DNA of 64,000 bases from Actinoplanes oblitus (GTDB lineage: Bacteria > Actinomycetota > Actinomycetes > Mycobacteriales > Micromonosporaceae), in the NCBI RefSeq assembly GCF_030252345.1, contig NZ_CP126980.1:3859501-3923500 (forward strand), in the 5' to 3' direction. Shown one piece after another: positions 17,538 through 25,607 of this stretch. The notes under the pieces are model-generated. The model did not search any database and was not told where the DNA came from. It saw nothing but the letters and a program-made list of their open reading frames with translations. Every line of letters begins with the position of its first letter. Within the stretch, counting starts at the first letter, position 1. A program made the position numbers and the translations under genes.

Positions 17538-18125
17538 ATGATCAAGATGATGCCGTACAGATCGTTGGGTCCCGGAGACGTGACCGCCCCGATATCGGAT
17601 GCGATGCTGTTCCGGCACTCGGTACTGCGGGCGCTGTTCATCCTTGTGCCCGTGATGATAGTCGCGTGGGCGCTGTCAATGATGCTCGCCTCTACGCTGC
17701 TCGGTCATCCTGTGGGCTGGGGCATCCACGACTTTCTACCGCCCCCGCTGGTGGGAATGGCGGTCGGTTTCGGCGTTGGGGCCCTACGGCAGCGTAGGCG
17801 CCCGACATGGATCCGGGTCTCCAGTCTCGGCATCGAGTTGGCGCAGCGTGGCGACCCGGTGTTCGTACCGTGGTCGAGCATCACGGCGGCCCGGGTACGC
17901 CGACGGTGGATCTTTGCAGTTCTCGAGGTGATCCCGGCAGATCTGCACGCCGTCAAGGCTGTGCTGCCCAGCCCCTACTTACCAAGGGTCTGGTACAAGC
18001 GCGGCGTTGCGATGTTCCGCATCGAGGTCGGCATGATTAGGCCGGGACTACGAGATCTCCGGGCCGCCCTGGTCCAGTATCGGCATGCACCGGAAGAATT
18101 CGCTCTGAACCAGACGGCTGTATGA
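17538..18125 (+). CDS. Hypothetical membrane protein with two helices and a PH-like cytoplasmic tail
   Basis: The 195-aa protein has two membrane spans (ALFILVPVMIVAWALSMML and PPPLVGMAVGFGVGAL). A soluble C-terminal part follows with WIRVSSLGIELAQRGDPVFV and VPWSSITAARVRRRWIF, a pattern like bacterial PH-like or YdbT-type domains. The start ATG 17538 is one of several close ATGs. No neighbour suggests a function. Confidence 0.62.
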   Translation: MIKMMPYRSLGPGDVTAPISDAMLFRHSVLRALFILVPVMIVAWALSMMLASTLLGHPVGWGIHDFLPPPLVGMAVGFGVGALRQRRRPTWIRVSSLGIELAQRGDPVFVPWSSITAARVRRRWIFAVLEVIPADLHAVKAVLPSPYLPRVWYKRGVAMFRIEVGMIRPGLRDLRAALVQYRHAPEEFALNQTAV

Positions 18126-18200
18126 AGAATGTGTACGACATCAGGCTTCCATTTGGCGGAGACGGCCAGCCATGAGCGGGCAACCGCGGTTCGACCACGG

Positions 18201-18854
18201 CTACTGGCGTCGTTGCGCCGCCGGCACCGGTGCGACGACGCGGAGTTCGGCGGTCAGCCGCGCGGCCAGGTCCAGCGCGGACTCCGACGGCGGCGACGGG
18301 GTGGGCTCGAAGAACGTCACCCGCAGCCGGGGGCGTCGCGGGAAGCGGGCGATGTCCACGGTGCCGGAGACCGCCGCGCAGACGATGCGGGCCTGCGGGA
18401 CGGCCTGAGCGAGGCGTCCGGCACCGCTGCGGGCACGCAGCTGGCGACCCTGTGAGCGGGTGCCTTCCGGGAAGATCCCGAGGCAGCCGCCGGCGGAAAG
18501 GCACTGCACCGCGGTATCCAGCGCGTCAGTGTCGCCCTGGCCGCGTCGGACCGGGATCTGCCCCATCCCGTCCAACACCCGGCGAACCAGCGGATTCTTC
18601 CAGAGCGAGGCTTTGGCGAGAGCCTGGATCTGCCGGCGGCGGCGGGCGGCGAAGGCAATGACCAGGGGGTCCCAGGCGCTGTCGTGGTTGGCCGGGACGA
18701 TCGTCGCGCCGCGCGCCGGAAGGTGGTGCAAGCCCACCACTTCGAGACGCCCCCACCAGCGGACGATCGGCCCCACCGCTGCCATGACCGCTCGATAGAC
18801 AGGCGGGATCCGGCTCACGGTGCTGGTCTCAACGGCAGAACGGTCGCGCTCCAT
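18201..18854 (-). CDS. 1-acyl-sn-glycerol-3-phosphate acyltransferase family protein (PlsC-like)
   Basis: The 217-aa protein carries the acyltransferase block I NHDSAWD (56-62, the HX4D catalytic motif), LAKASLWKNPLVRRVL (block II) and FPEGTR (128-133, block III). The length is typical of actinobacterial PlsC-like enzymes, which acylate lysophosphatidate or related acceptors at the membrane face. The start is ATG 18854. It is a single gene. Confidence 0.93.
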   Translation of the reverse strand: MERDRSAVETSTVSRIPPVYRAVMAAVGPIVRWWGRLEVVGLHHLPARGATIVPANHDSAWDPLVIAFAARRRRQIQALAKASLWKNPLVRRVLDGMGQIPVRRGQGDTDALDTAVQCLSAGGCLGIFPEGTRSQGRQLRARSGAGRLAQAVPQARIVCAAVSGTVDIARFPRRPRLRVTFFEPTPSPPSESALDLAARLTAELRVVAPVPAAQRRQ

Positions 18855-19030
18855 GACTCAGTCTCTCACCCGGACAGACAGCCGGTTCGGGTGGTTCGGG
18901 CTGATGCGCGGTGGTGGCTTTGCTCTGCTCGGGCCGGCCGGGCACGGCGGTGAGTTGGGCGAGCTGACGGGCGTACCGGAAATCCGCGGGCCGCGGGTGG
19001 AGCGTGCCGGGCGCGGCCCGCGGATCTCGG

Positions 19031-19186
19031 TCAGGCGGGTTGGCCGCGGACCGCGGAGCTCTTGCGGGCGCGGCGGGCGAGGCGGCTGAGCCGGGCGCCG
19101 GCGAGCAGGCGCTCCTGGTCGGCTTCCGCGATCAGCTGGCGGCGGCGGTCGTTGGCCAGGACCAGCATCGTCTCCGGGTACATCAT
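19031..19186 (-). CDS. Small 51-aa basic protein
   Basis: The frame starts ATG 19186 (MMYPETMLVLANDRRRQLI), continues EADQERLLAGARLSRLARRA and ends RGQPA. GGGAGA sits 6-8 nt upstream, a good ribosome binding site. Short proteins of this form (acidic-basic single helix beginning with M-x-P-E-x-M/L) recur in actinomycete genomes, in my recollection without known function. It is divergent from the MOSC gene, and the palindrome at 19303 lies in the shared promoter region. Confidence 0.65.
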   Translation of the reverse strand: MMYPETMLVLANDRRRQLIAEADQERLLAGARLSRLARRARKSSAVRGQPA

Positions 19187-19302
19187 GGTGGGTCTCCCTT
19201 GTCGTCGTGCGATGAGTCAATCGTCGATCGGTCAGGGCTCCCGGGCATCCGGAACGCTTACCTATCTTCGCAGGTCAGCGCGGTTTAGGCGGGCGTTCGA
19301 GG

Positions 19303-19324
19303 GCTCCTAGGTATACCTAGGAGC
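19303..19324. promoter_or_regulatory. Perfect 22-bp palindrome upstream of the MOSC gene
   Basis: The half-site GCTCCTAGGTA is followed directly by its complement TACCTAGGAGC. It ends 7 bp before the GTG start at 19332, and its right arm contains AGGAG, the likely ribosome binding site, so a bound protein would block translation or transcription. It also lies in the intergenic region shared with the divergent small gene. A dimeric regulator's operator is the best guess. Confidence 0.65.
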
Positions 19325-19331
19325 TGCTACT

Positions 19332-20144
19332 GTGCCTGGCGTGATCGTCTCGGACCTGTGGCGTTATCCGGTCAAATCCCTGGGTGGGGAGCGCCTGCGC
19401 GAGGCCCGGGTGGACCGGTGGGGGATCGGCGGGGACCGGCGCTGGATGGTGGTCGACCGGTCCGGGGAGAAGTTGTGGGCCGGCGAGTTCCGGCAGCTTG
19501 CCGCCGTCTCCGCGGTGCAGGCCGGCGGCGGCGTCCGGCTGAGCGCACCGGGGCATCCGGAGCTGCTGCTGGACGAGCCGATCGGCGGTGAGCGGGTCGA
19601 GGTGGGACTGCGCGGGGTCGGGTACGCGGTGGCCGCCGGTGACGCGGCGGACGCCTGGCTCAGTGCGGTGCTCGGCCTCGACGTGCGGCTGGTCTGGCTG
19701 GACGAGCCGGCCCGCCGTCCGATGTCGGAGCGGCACGGTGGCCGGCCCGGCGACGTGCTGAGCTTCGCGGACGCGGCCCCGTTGCTGCTCACCACGATGC
19801 CGTCGCTGCGGCAGCTGGACGCGTGGATCGCGGAGAACGGCGGTGGCGGCCCGGTGCCGATGACCCGGTTCCGGCCGAACCTGGTGGTGGACGGGGAGAT
19901 GGCCGCGTTCGCCGAGGACGGCTGGAGTGAGGTGCGGGTCGGCGAGGTGCGGTTCCGGTTCGCCGAGACCTGCGACAGGTGCGCGGTGACGACGCTGGAC
20001 CCGGCGACCGGGCGGACCGCCAAGGAGCCGATCCGCACCCTGGCCAAGCATCGGCGGTGGGACGGGAACGTGTGGTTCGGCGTGCGCGTCGTCCCGGTCG
20101 GCCCGGGCACGATCAGCGTGGGCGATCCGGTCCAGCCGATCTAG
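19332..20144 (+). CDS. MOSC domain-containing protein (MOSC_N + MOSC)
   Basis: The 270-aa protein has the N-terminal MOSC beta-barrel domain (LWRYPVKSLGGERLREARV, GIGGDRRWMVVD) and a C-terminal MOSC domain with FRPNLVV and the conserved Cys region ETCDRCAVTTLDPATG. Such proteins resemble the molybdenum-cofactor-binding part of mARC/YcbX and act in reduction of N-hydroxylated compounds or sulfur transfer. The start is GTG 19332, with AGGAG 8 nt upstream inside the palindrome. It is cytoplasmic. Confidence 0.92.
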   Translation: MPGVIVSDLWRYPVKSLGGERLREARVDRWGIGGDRRWMVVDRSGEKLWAGEFRQLAAVSAVQAGGGVRLSAPGHPELLLDEPIGGERVEVGLRGVGYAVAAGDAADAWLSAVLGLDVRLVWLDEPARRPMSERHGGRPGDVLSFADAAPLLLTTMPSLRQLDAWIAENGGGGPVPMTRFRPNLVVDGEMAAFAEDGWSEVRVGEVRFRFAETCDRCAVTTLDPATGRTAKEPIRTLAKHRRWDGNVWFGVRVVPVGPGTISVGDPVQPI

Positions 20145-20184
20145 CCACACCGCCGACTACGGCGCCGATACCCATGCTTGATCC

Positions 20185-20205
20185 ATATACACGCTACTTG
20201 TATAT
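20185..20205. promoter_or_regulatory. Operator-like inverted repeat upstream of padR gene
   Basis: ATATAC and GTATAT are separated by 9 bp in an AT-rich patch directly before the PadR start codon. Autoregulating PadR proteins bind dyads of this kind near their own promoters. The location and AT content suggest it overlaps the promoter -10 region. Confidence 0.55.
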
Positions 20206-20214
20206 TCGACCGCC

Positions 20215-20580
20215 ATGCGATCATCCTCGCGCGTCTCCCTCCGGGAACCGTCGTACTTCGTCCTCGCCGCCCTGCTCGACGGGCGGCTGCACGGGTACGC
20301 CGTGGTCAAGCGGGTCGAAGAGTTGTCCGCCGGGCAGGTCAAGCTCGCCGCCGGCTCGCTGTACTCGGTGCTCGACCGGCTGCTCGGCGAGGGCTACGTC
20401 ATCGCGGACGGCGAGGAGATCGTCAACGGGCGAGCGCGGCGCTACTACCGGCTGACCGAGACCGGCCAGCAGCTGCTCGCCCAGGAAGCGGACCGGCTCG
20501 CCCAGGCAGCGCGCGTCGTGCACGAGCGGCTGCCGCAGGCGACCACCAACCGACCGACCTGGAGGACTTCACCCGCATGA
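20215..20580 (+). CDS. PadR family transcriptional regulator
   Basis: This 121-aa winged-helix protein begins EPSYFVLAALLDGRLHGYAV. It has LAAGSLYSVLDRLLGEGYV as recognition helix and ARRYYRLTETG as wing, all PadR hallmarks. The stop overlaps the ATG of the downstream membrane-protein gene (ATGA at 20577-20580), so the two are translationally coupled. It probably represses this pair through the dyad at 20185. The effector is unknown. Confidence 0.93.
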   Translation: MRSSSRVSLREPSYFVLAALLDGRLHGYAVVKRVEELSAGQVKLAAGSLYSVLDRLLGEGYVIADGEEIVNGRARRYYRLTETGQQLLAQEADRLAQAARVVHERLPQATTNRPTWRTSPA

Positions 20581-21455
20581 GTGTCGACATCCTGGAGCGC
20601 CGATACCGGGCGCTGCTGCGGTCCTACCCGGCCGACTACCGGCGGGAGCGCGCCGACGAACTGCTCGACGTGCTGGTCACCGACGAGGCCGGCGGCCGGC
20701 GCTGGCCGGAGCCGCGGCAGGCGATCGCGCTGGTCCGCGGCGGCCTGCGGGTGCGCGCCGGCAGCGCGGCGAACCGGCCGGCGGTCCACCTGCTCTGGCA
20801 GGGTGTGCAGTTGGCCGCCCTGGCGGTGCTCGCCCTGGGCGTACTGATCGCCGCCGACGATACGGTGGAGGCTTTTCAGTACGGCGGGCTGGACGCGCCC
20901 ATCGCCGTACTCAAAGATCTCGGTCCGAATCTGATCCTGTCTCTCGCGGCTCTGGTGGCGCTGGTCCTGGGCCGGCAGCGGATCGCGATCGGACTGGTCG
21001 TCGCGGCGATCGGGGTGCCGACCGCGGTGTCGCAGTACCTGTACCTGAACGGCATGCCGCAGTGGTGGGCGCCGGTCGTGGCGACGCCGCTGGTCATCGC
21101 GGGCCAGTGGCGGCCGCGTGACGTCCCGCTGGTGGAGCGCGGCAACGCGGTGCTGGTCACGGCAGGGGTGGTGGCGCTGCACCTGGTGCCGCTGGGCGGG
21201 CTGCGGATGGTGGACCCGGCGTCGCGGGCGCTCGCGGTGGCCGCCGCCGTGGTGGCCGCCGGGGTCTTCCTGTGGTTCGCGACGGCCGACCAGCGACTGC
21301 TGATCGCGGCGGCGCCGACCTTCGCGCTCACCACGCTGCACGAGCTGATGGTGGGCGGGGACGTGGTCGGGCAGACGCTGCCGTTCCTGGCGGTCGGGGT
21401 CGCGCTGGTGATCTGCGCGGTCGTGCTGACCCGCCGGCGCCTCGCCCGCGTCTGA
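20577..21455 (+). CDS. Multi-pass membrane protein coupled to PadR
   Basis: The 292-aa protein has a cytoplasmic N-terminal segment (LERRYRALLRSYPADYRRER) like the permease-prefix region of PadR-linked proteins. About seven hydrophobic helices follow (for example LAALAVLALGVLIAADD, LILSLAALVALVLG and FLAVGVALVICAVVL). It overlaps padR by 4 bp. PadR-linked integral membrane proteins of this size are often of unknown function or transport-related. It is a membrane protein by hydropathy; the function is open. Confidence 0.78.
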   Translation: MSVDILERRYRALLRSYPADYRRERADELLDVLVTDEAGGRRWPEPRQAIALVRGGLRVRAGSAANRPAVHLLWQGVQLAALAVLALGVLIAADDTVEAFQYGGLDAPIAVLKDLGPNLILSLAALVALVLGRQRIAIGLVVAAIGVPTAVSQYLYLNGMPQWWAPVVATPLVIAGQWRPRDVPLVERGNAVLVTAGVVALHLVPLGGLRMVDPASRALAVAAAVVAAGVFLWFATADQRLLIAAAPTFALTTLHELMVGGDVVGQTLPFLAVGVALVICAVVLTRRRLARV

Positions 21456-21475
21456 AGGCCGCCCGCCAGGCCGAG

Positions 21476-21656
21476 GGCTGGTCGTCACGGTGGTGTGGAG
21501 GCCCCGGAGACCACCGTGACGACCAGCCCCGGGTTGACCGGCTGGTTGTCACGGTGGTGTGGGGGGCCCGGAGACCACCGTGACGACCAGCCCGGGGTTG
21601 ACCGGCTGGTTGTCACGGTGGTCTGCCGAGCCCGGAGACCACCGTGACGACCAGCC
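21476..21656. repeat. Three tandem 64-bp units, each a 19-bp-stem hairpin
   Basis: Units start at 21476, 21540 and 21604, an exact 64-bp period. Each has a left arm GGCTGGT[C/T]GTCACGGTGGT, a 15-bp loop rich in G and C, and a right arm ACCACCGTGACGACCAGCC. A GGTTGACC spacer separates the units. The array fills the gap between two convergent genes, so bidirectional termination is plausible. Three near-identical copies are more than termination needs. No spacer diversity exists, so this is not a CRISPR array. Confidence 0.9.
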
Positions 21657-21661
21657 GAGGG

Positions 21662-22900
21662 TCAACCGGTGACGCCGGTCCAGCCGGCCGGCACGTGCGC
21701 GAGCCGGACCCGCTGCGGGTGGTCACCGACGGCGACCGAGGTGACCTTCCGCCCGGTCGCGAAGTCGATGGCGGTGACCTGGTCGGCGCCGCTCTCCGAG
21801 ATGACGCAGGCGCGGCCGTCACCACTGACCGTGGCCCAGTACGGCTTGGCCGCCGGCACCAGCGTGCCCTCCTGCAGCGTGCCGCGGTCGACGATGGTGG
21901 CGTAGTCGTCCATCGTGCCGGCCACGCAGAGCCTGCTGCCGTCCGGGCTCATCGACAGGCCATGGTGCCGCGAGTCGTTGACGTACGTGGTGCGGTCGTC
22001 GCTGGTCGCCGAGTTCTTCGGCAGCGTCTTCACCCGGGTGATCTTGTCGGTGGCGACGTCGTACTCGACGAGGCCGTTGAAGAACGACACCTGGAAGTAC
22101 AGCTTCCCGAAGTCCGGCGTGAACACCCCGGGCCGGACCGCGTTGGACAGGTCGCTGCGACCGAAGGCGTTCAGCCGCGACCGCATGTCGATGGTCTTCA
22201 CGGTCTGGAAGGTGGTGGTGTCGACGACGGTGATGTGCCGGTCGCCCTTGGTCCAGTCGAGCAGCGGGCTGTCCAGATCGGTCTCCACGTTGCCGATCGA
22301 CATGTTCCAGATGTAGCGGCCGCCGTTGGTGAAGACGTTCTCGTGCGGCTTGTCGCCGGTGGCGAACGAGCCGAGCTGCGCGCCGGTGTTGATGTCCAGC
22401 ACGTGCACGGTGTTCGAGGTGGACGCGGAGACGGCGAGCTTGGTGCCGTCCGGGGAGACGGCCATGTGGTCGGCACGGTACCCGGAGACCGGGAACCGCC
22501 ACTTGAGCTTGCCGGTGGCCAGGTCGATCGAGACCACGTCGGCGAAGCTGGGCCGCGACGCCACCAGCGCGGTGCCGTCCGGGGTGGAGTACAGGTCGTC
22601 GACGAGCTGGTCGTGGCCCTCACCCGGCCCGTTGCGGATGCCCAGGAAGTAGATCAGCTTGATCGGGTTGAGGTAGATCTCGGCCAGCCGCTGACTCTTG
22701 TCCGGCACCACGTTGATCCGGCCGATCTTGGCGAAGTCGCCGGTGGAGTCGATGACGTCGGCGGTGCCCTCCCAGTTGTTGCCGACGAACATGACCTCGC
22801 GCAGCGCGGCGGCGGAGGCGGGGGCGGCGAGGGCGGTGACTGTGGTGGCGGCCAGGACGACCGCGGCGGCGGCGCCCAGTAAGCGGTGGGTAGCGCGCAT
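21662..22900 (-). CDS. Secreted YVTN/WD-type beta-propeller protein
   Basis: The 412-aa protein begins with a signal peptide (RLLGAAAAVVLAATTVTALA, cleavage near APASA-AA). It continues as propeller blades with repeated motifs such as HMAVSPDGTKLAVSAS, NTVHVLDINTG, LSMSPDGSRLCVAG and VTAIDFATGRKV. The ATG at 22900 gives the signal peptide directly behind GGGAGAGG; a longer start at 22918 is less good. It is likely an exported binding or scaffold protein. No catalytic residues are evident. Confidence 0.85.
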   Translation of the reverse strand: MRATHRLLGAAAAVVLAATTVTALAAPASAAALREVMFVGNNWEGTADVIDSTGDFAKIGRINVVPDKSQRLAEIYLNPIKLIYFLGIRNGPGEGHDQLVDDLYSTPDGTALVASRPSFADVVSIDLATGKLKWRFPVSGYRADHMAVSPDGTKLAVSASTSNTVHVLDINTGAQLGSFATGDKPHENVFTNGGRYIWNMSIGNVETDLDSPLLDWTKGDRHITVVDTTTFQTVKTIDMRSRLNAFGRSDLSNAVRPGVFTPDFGKLYFQVSFFNGLVEYDVATDKITRVKTLPKNSATSDDRTTYVNDSRHHGLSMSPDGSRLCVAGTMDDYATIVDRGTLQEGTLVPAAKPYWATVSGDGRACVISESGADQVTAIDFATGRKVTSVAVGDHPQRVRLAHVPAGWTGVTG

Positions 22901-23008
22901 GTGAGCCTCTCCCAGCAAGTTTGAAACTCTCGAGTGTTCTTATTGACGCCCCTGGATGGTATGCAGCAGTGGCACAGATCACAAGGTCAGCCGTGCGATC
23001 ATCGGCGG

Positions 23009-23902
23009 ATGGCGGACCGGACGGCTGCGGCGGTAATGGCTCTGCGCGGGCTCGCGCTGGGCGACGCGTTCGGCGAGACGTGGTTCTTCCGTCCCGCCGA
23101 TCAGGTCACGACCGCGGTCCAGGAGCGGCGGCTCAAGGACGGGCCGTGGCCGTGGACCGACGACACCGCGATGGCGCTGTCGCTGCTGCGGGTGCTGAGC
23201 GAACACCGGCGGGTCGAGCAGGATGCCCTGGCGGTCGCGTTCGCCGAGTCCTACGCCGCCGATCCGTACCGGTCCTACGGCTCGTCGATGCACGACGTGC
23301 TGATCGCCATCGGGCAGGGCGAGGCGTGGCCGGAGGTGACCCGGCGCAAGTTCGACGGGATGGGTTCGTGGGGCAACGGCGCGGCGATGCGCGTGGCGCC
23401 GCTCGGCGCCTGGTTCGCCGATGACCTGGACCTGGTGGTGACCGAGGCGGCGAGGTCGGCGGCGGTCACCCACGCCCACCCGGAGGCGGTGGCCGGTGCC
23501 GTGGCGGTGGCGGTGGCGGCGGCGCTGAGCGTCCGGGGTGTTCCGGGCGGCGAGCTGATCGAGGCGGTCGCCGGCCGGGTGCCGGACACCGAGGTCGGAT
23601 CGCGGCTGCGGCGCGCCACCAAGCTGGCGGCGACCGCCGACCCGCGGCACGTGGCCGGGATGCTCGGCTGCGGGATGCAGATCTCCGCGGTCGACACCGT
23701 GCCGTACGCGATCTGGTGCGCCGCCACGCGCCTCGACGACCTGACCGAGGCGCTGTGGGCGACCGCGCTGCCCGGCGGCGACATCGACACGACCTGCGCG
23801 ATAGTGGGCGGCATCATCGGCGGGCGCCGCGGGCTGGCCGGTGTGCCGGCGGACTGGCTGGCCGCTTGCGAGCCGTTGCCGGCCTGGGTCGACCGGCTCT
23901 GA
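23009..23902 (+). CDS. ADP-ribosylglycohydrolase family protein
   Basis: The 297-aa protein has the DraG/ARH signature: ALRGLALGDAFGE at residues 11-23, WTDDTAMAL at 49-57 (metal-binding acidic residues) and GGDIDTTCAIVGGIIG near 256-271 (second metal site). These dimetal enzymes remove ADP-ribose from proteins or nucleic acids. ATG 23009 starts the conserved domain; the upstream extension is not family-like. It is a single gene and cytoplasmic. Confidence 0.95.
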   Translation: MADRTAAAVMALRGLALGDAFGETWFFRPADQVTTAVQERRLKDGPWPWTDDTAMALSLLRVLSEHRRVEQDALAVAFAESYAADPYRSYGSSMHDVLIAIGQGEAWPEVTRRKFDGMGSWGNGAAMRVAPLGAWFADDLDLVVTEAARSAAVTHAHPEAVAGAVAVAVAAALSVRGVPGGELIEAVAGRVPDTEVGSRLRRATKLAATADPRHVAGMLGCGMQISAVDTVPYAIWCAATRLDDLTEALWATALPGGDIDTTCAIVGGIIGGRRGLAGVPADWLAACEPLPAWVDRL

Positions 23903-23960
23903 TCGCCGCGTTCCGCGGACGTTCGACACCCGATTTCGGTACGCCTTCGTGAACGGCGCG

Positions 23961-23994
23961 ACAGGCACGGGCGCTATCGGTCACCCGTGCCTGT
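23961..23994. terminator. Hairpin between convergent genes
   Basis: ACAGGCACGGG pairs with CCCGTGCCTGT over 11 bp around a 12-nt loop. It lies between the ADP-ribosylglycohydrolase gene and the oppositely oriented esterase gene. It has no strong T-run, as is common in GC-rich actinomycete terminators. Confidence 0.6.
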
Positions 23995-24041
23995 GCGTCG
24001 TTCGCCAGTCGTCCGCTGTGGCCGGACCGCTCGCCTCTCCG

Positions 24042-25376
24042 TCAGCGCGCCACGCAGCTGGCGCTGGTCGGGCCGGTGCCGGTGCCCTGGAACCCGAACT
24101 GGGTCTTGCCGCCGGCCGCGAGGGATCCGTTGTAGTTCACGTTGGTGAAGCTCACCGCCCCCGACGTGCCACTACCGGTGGCGCTCCACGAGTTGGTGAT
24201 GGCGGAACCGGACGGCAGGGTGGTGCCGACCGTCCAGCCGTTGATCGCCGACGCGCCGGCCGTGACCGTGACGGTGGCGACGTAGCCGCCGGTCCACGAG
24301 TTCAGCGAGATCGACGCGGTGCAACCACTCGGGACCGGCGGCTGCGACGACGGCGGGGCGGATGACGGCGGAACGGACGACGGCGGGGCGGACGACGGCG
24401 GCGTGGACGGCGGGACCGGGGCCGCGTCCAGCCCGAAGAAGCTGATCGCCATCTTGGCCTGGCCGGCCATCGGCAGCGCGTGGCCCACCCCGGCGAGGCT
24501 GATGGCCTGGACCGGCGGCTGGGCCGAGGAGTCGCCGTACCAGGTGCGGGTCCAGCCGGACTGCGGCGTGTCGGTCTTGACCGGCGTCTGGCTGACGCCG
24601 AGCACGTTGGTCCACTGCTTGATCTCTTCGCCGAAGTTGTTGTAGTGCAGCGTGGTGTCGTTGGTGCCGTGCCACAGCTGCATGCGCGGCCGCCGCCCGG
24701 TGTAACCCGGGTAGGAGTTGCGCACCGCGTCGCCCCACTGCGCGGGGGTCTTGATGACCTGGCCGTTCGCGCACGCGCTGTTCCACCCGGCCTGCTGGCT
24801 CGGGTCGGCCGGGTTGCCGGCGGTCGCCTGGAAGCAGGTGTCCGGCACGCCCATGAACGCGGCGCCGGCGGCGAACACGTCCGGGTAGTCGGCGAGCAGC
24901 ACGTTGGTCATCATGGCGCCGGACGAGGCGCCGGCGACGAACGTGCGCGCGGTGTCCGTGCCGTACCTCTGCTGCACGTACTTGACCATCGAGGTGATGC
25001 CGACCGGGTCGCTGTTGCCGTTGTGGGTCAGCGCGCCGGCCGAGGAGACGTCCCAGCAGTTGCCGGTACGCACCGTCGACGGGTAGATGACGATGAAGCC
25101 GTACTGGTCGGCCAGCGACTTGAACTCGGTGCCGGAGTAGAACGCCGGCCCGGAGCCGGTGCAGTAGTGCACCGCGACCAGCACCGCCGGCTTGGTGGGC
25201 AGCCGGTCGGGCACGTAGAGGTACATGCGGATGCCGGTCGGGTTGGTGCCGAACCCGGTGACCTCGGTCAGCGCCGCCGCGGCGGCCGGCGACGGTGGGA
25301 GGAGCGTGGTGGTGACCACCAGGCCGGCCAGGACCGCGGCCACCGCGGCCAGCAGGGTACGCCAGAGTTTTCTCAT
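24042..25376 (-). CDS. Secreted PHB-depolymerase/feruloyl-acetylxylan-type esterase with C-terminal CBM2
   Basis: The 444-aa exported enzyme has a signal peptide (LWRTLLAAVAAVLAGLVVTT, cleavage after a PAAAA stretch). A CE1/PHB-type alpha/beta hydrolase domain follows (~50-320), with MYLYVPDRLP and the nucleophile elbow AGASSGAMM. A Pro/Ser linker (PPSTPPSSAPPSS) leads to a family 2 cellulose-binding module with NSWTGGYVATVTV and NGWTV. The predicted substrates are acylated plant polysaccharides outside the cell. ATG 25376 has GAGGAA 6 nt upstream. Confidence 0.93.
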   Translation of the reverse strand: MRKLWRTLLAAVAAVLAGLVVTTTLLPPSPAAAAALTEVTGFGTNPTGIRMYLYVPDRLPTKPAVLVAVHYCTGSGPAFYSGTEFKSLADQYGFIVIYPSTVRTGNCWDVSSAGALTHNGNSDPVGITSMVKYVQQRYGTDTARTFVAGASSGAMMTNVLLADYPDVFAAGAAFMGVPDTCFQATAGNPADPSQQAGWNSACANGQVIKTPAQWGDAVRNSYPGYTGRRPRMQLWHGTNDTTLHYNNFGEEIKQWTNVLGVSQTPVKTDTPQSGWTRTWYGDSSAQPPVQAISLAGVGHALPMAGQAKMAISFFGLDAAPVPPSTPPSSAPPSSVPPSSAPPSSQPPVPSGCTASISLNSWTGGYVATVTVTAGASAINGWTVGTTLPSGSAITNSWSATGSGTSGAVSFTNVNYNGSLAAGGKTQFGFQGTGTGPTSASCVAR

Positions 25377-25607
25377 GGACGGTTCCTCAGGACAGGGATG
25401 TGGGGGAGCGGGCCTGATCCGGATCGACCGAAACATTACAAGTGAGCTCCGGCAGTTACAACACTCAATATTTGCTCTTCATGCCACTCAAGCATTGGCG
25501 TGAGTCTTCGGGGCTGCATTCACCAGGGGCAATGTGATTATCGCCTGGGAGATTCATTTCCGGAAGTTTCGGGGATGCGTTCCGAAAATATGGCCTTGGT
25601 TTCGGGC

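Noticed and set aside
21476..21656. CRISPR array
   Set aside because: The units are identical tandem hairpins without unique spacers, and there are no cas genes.
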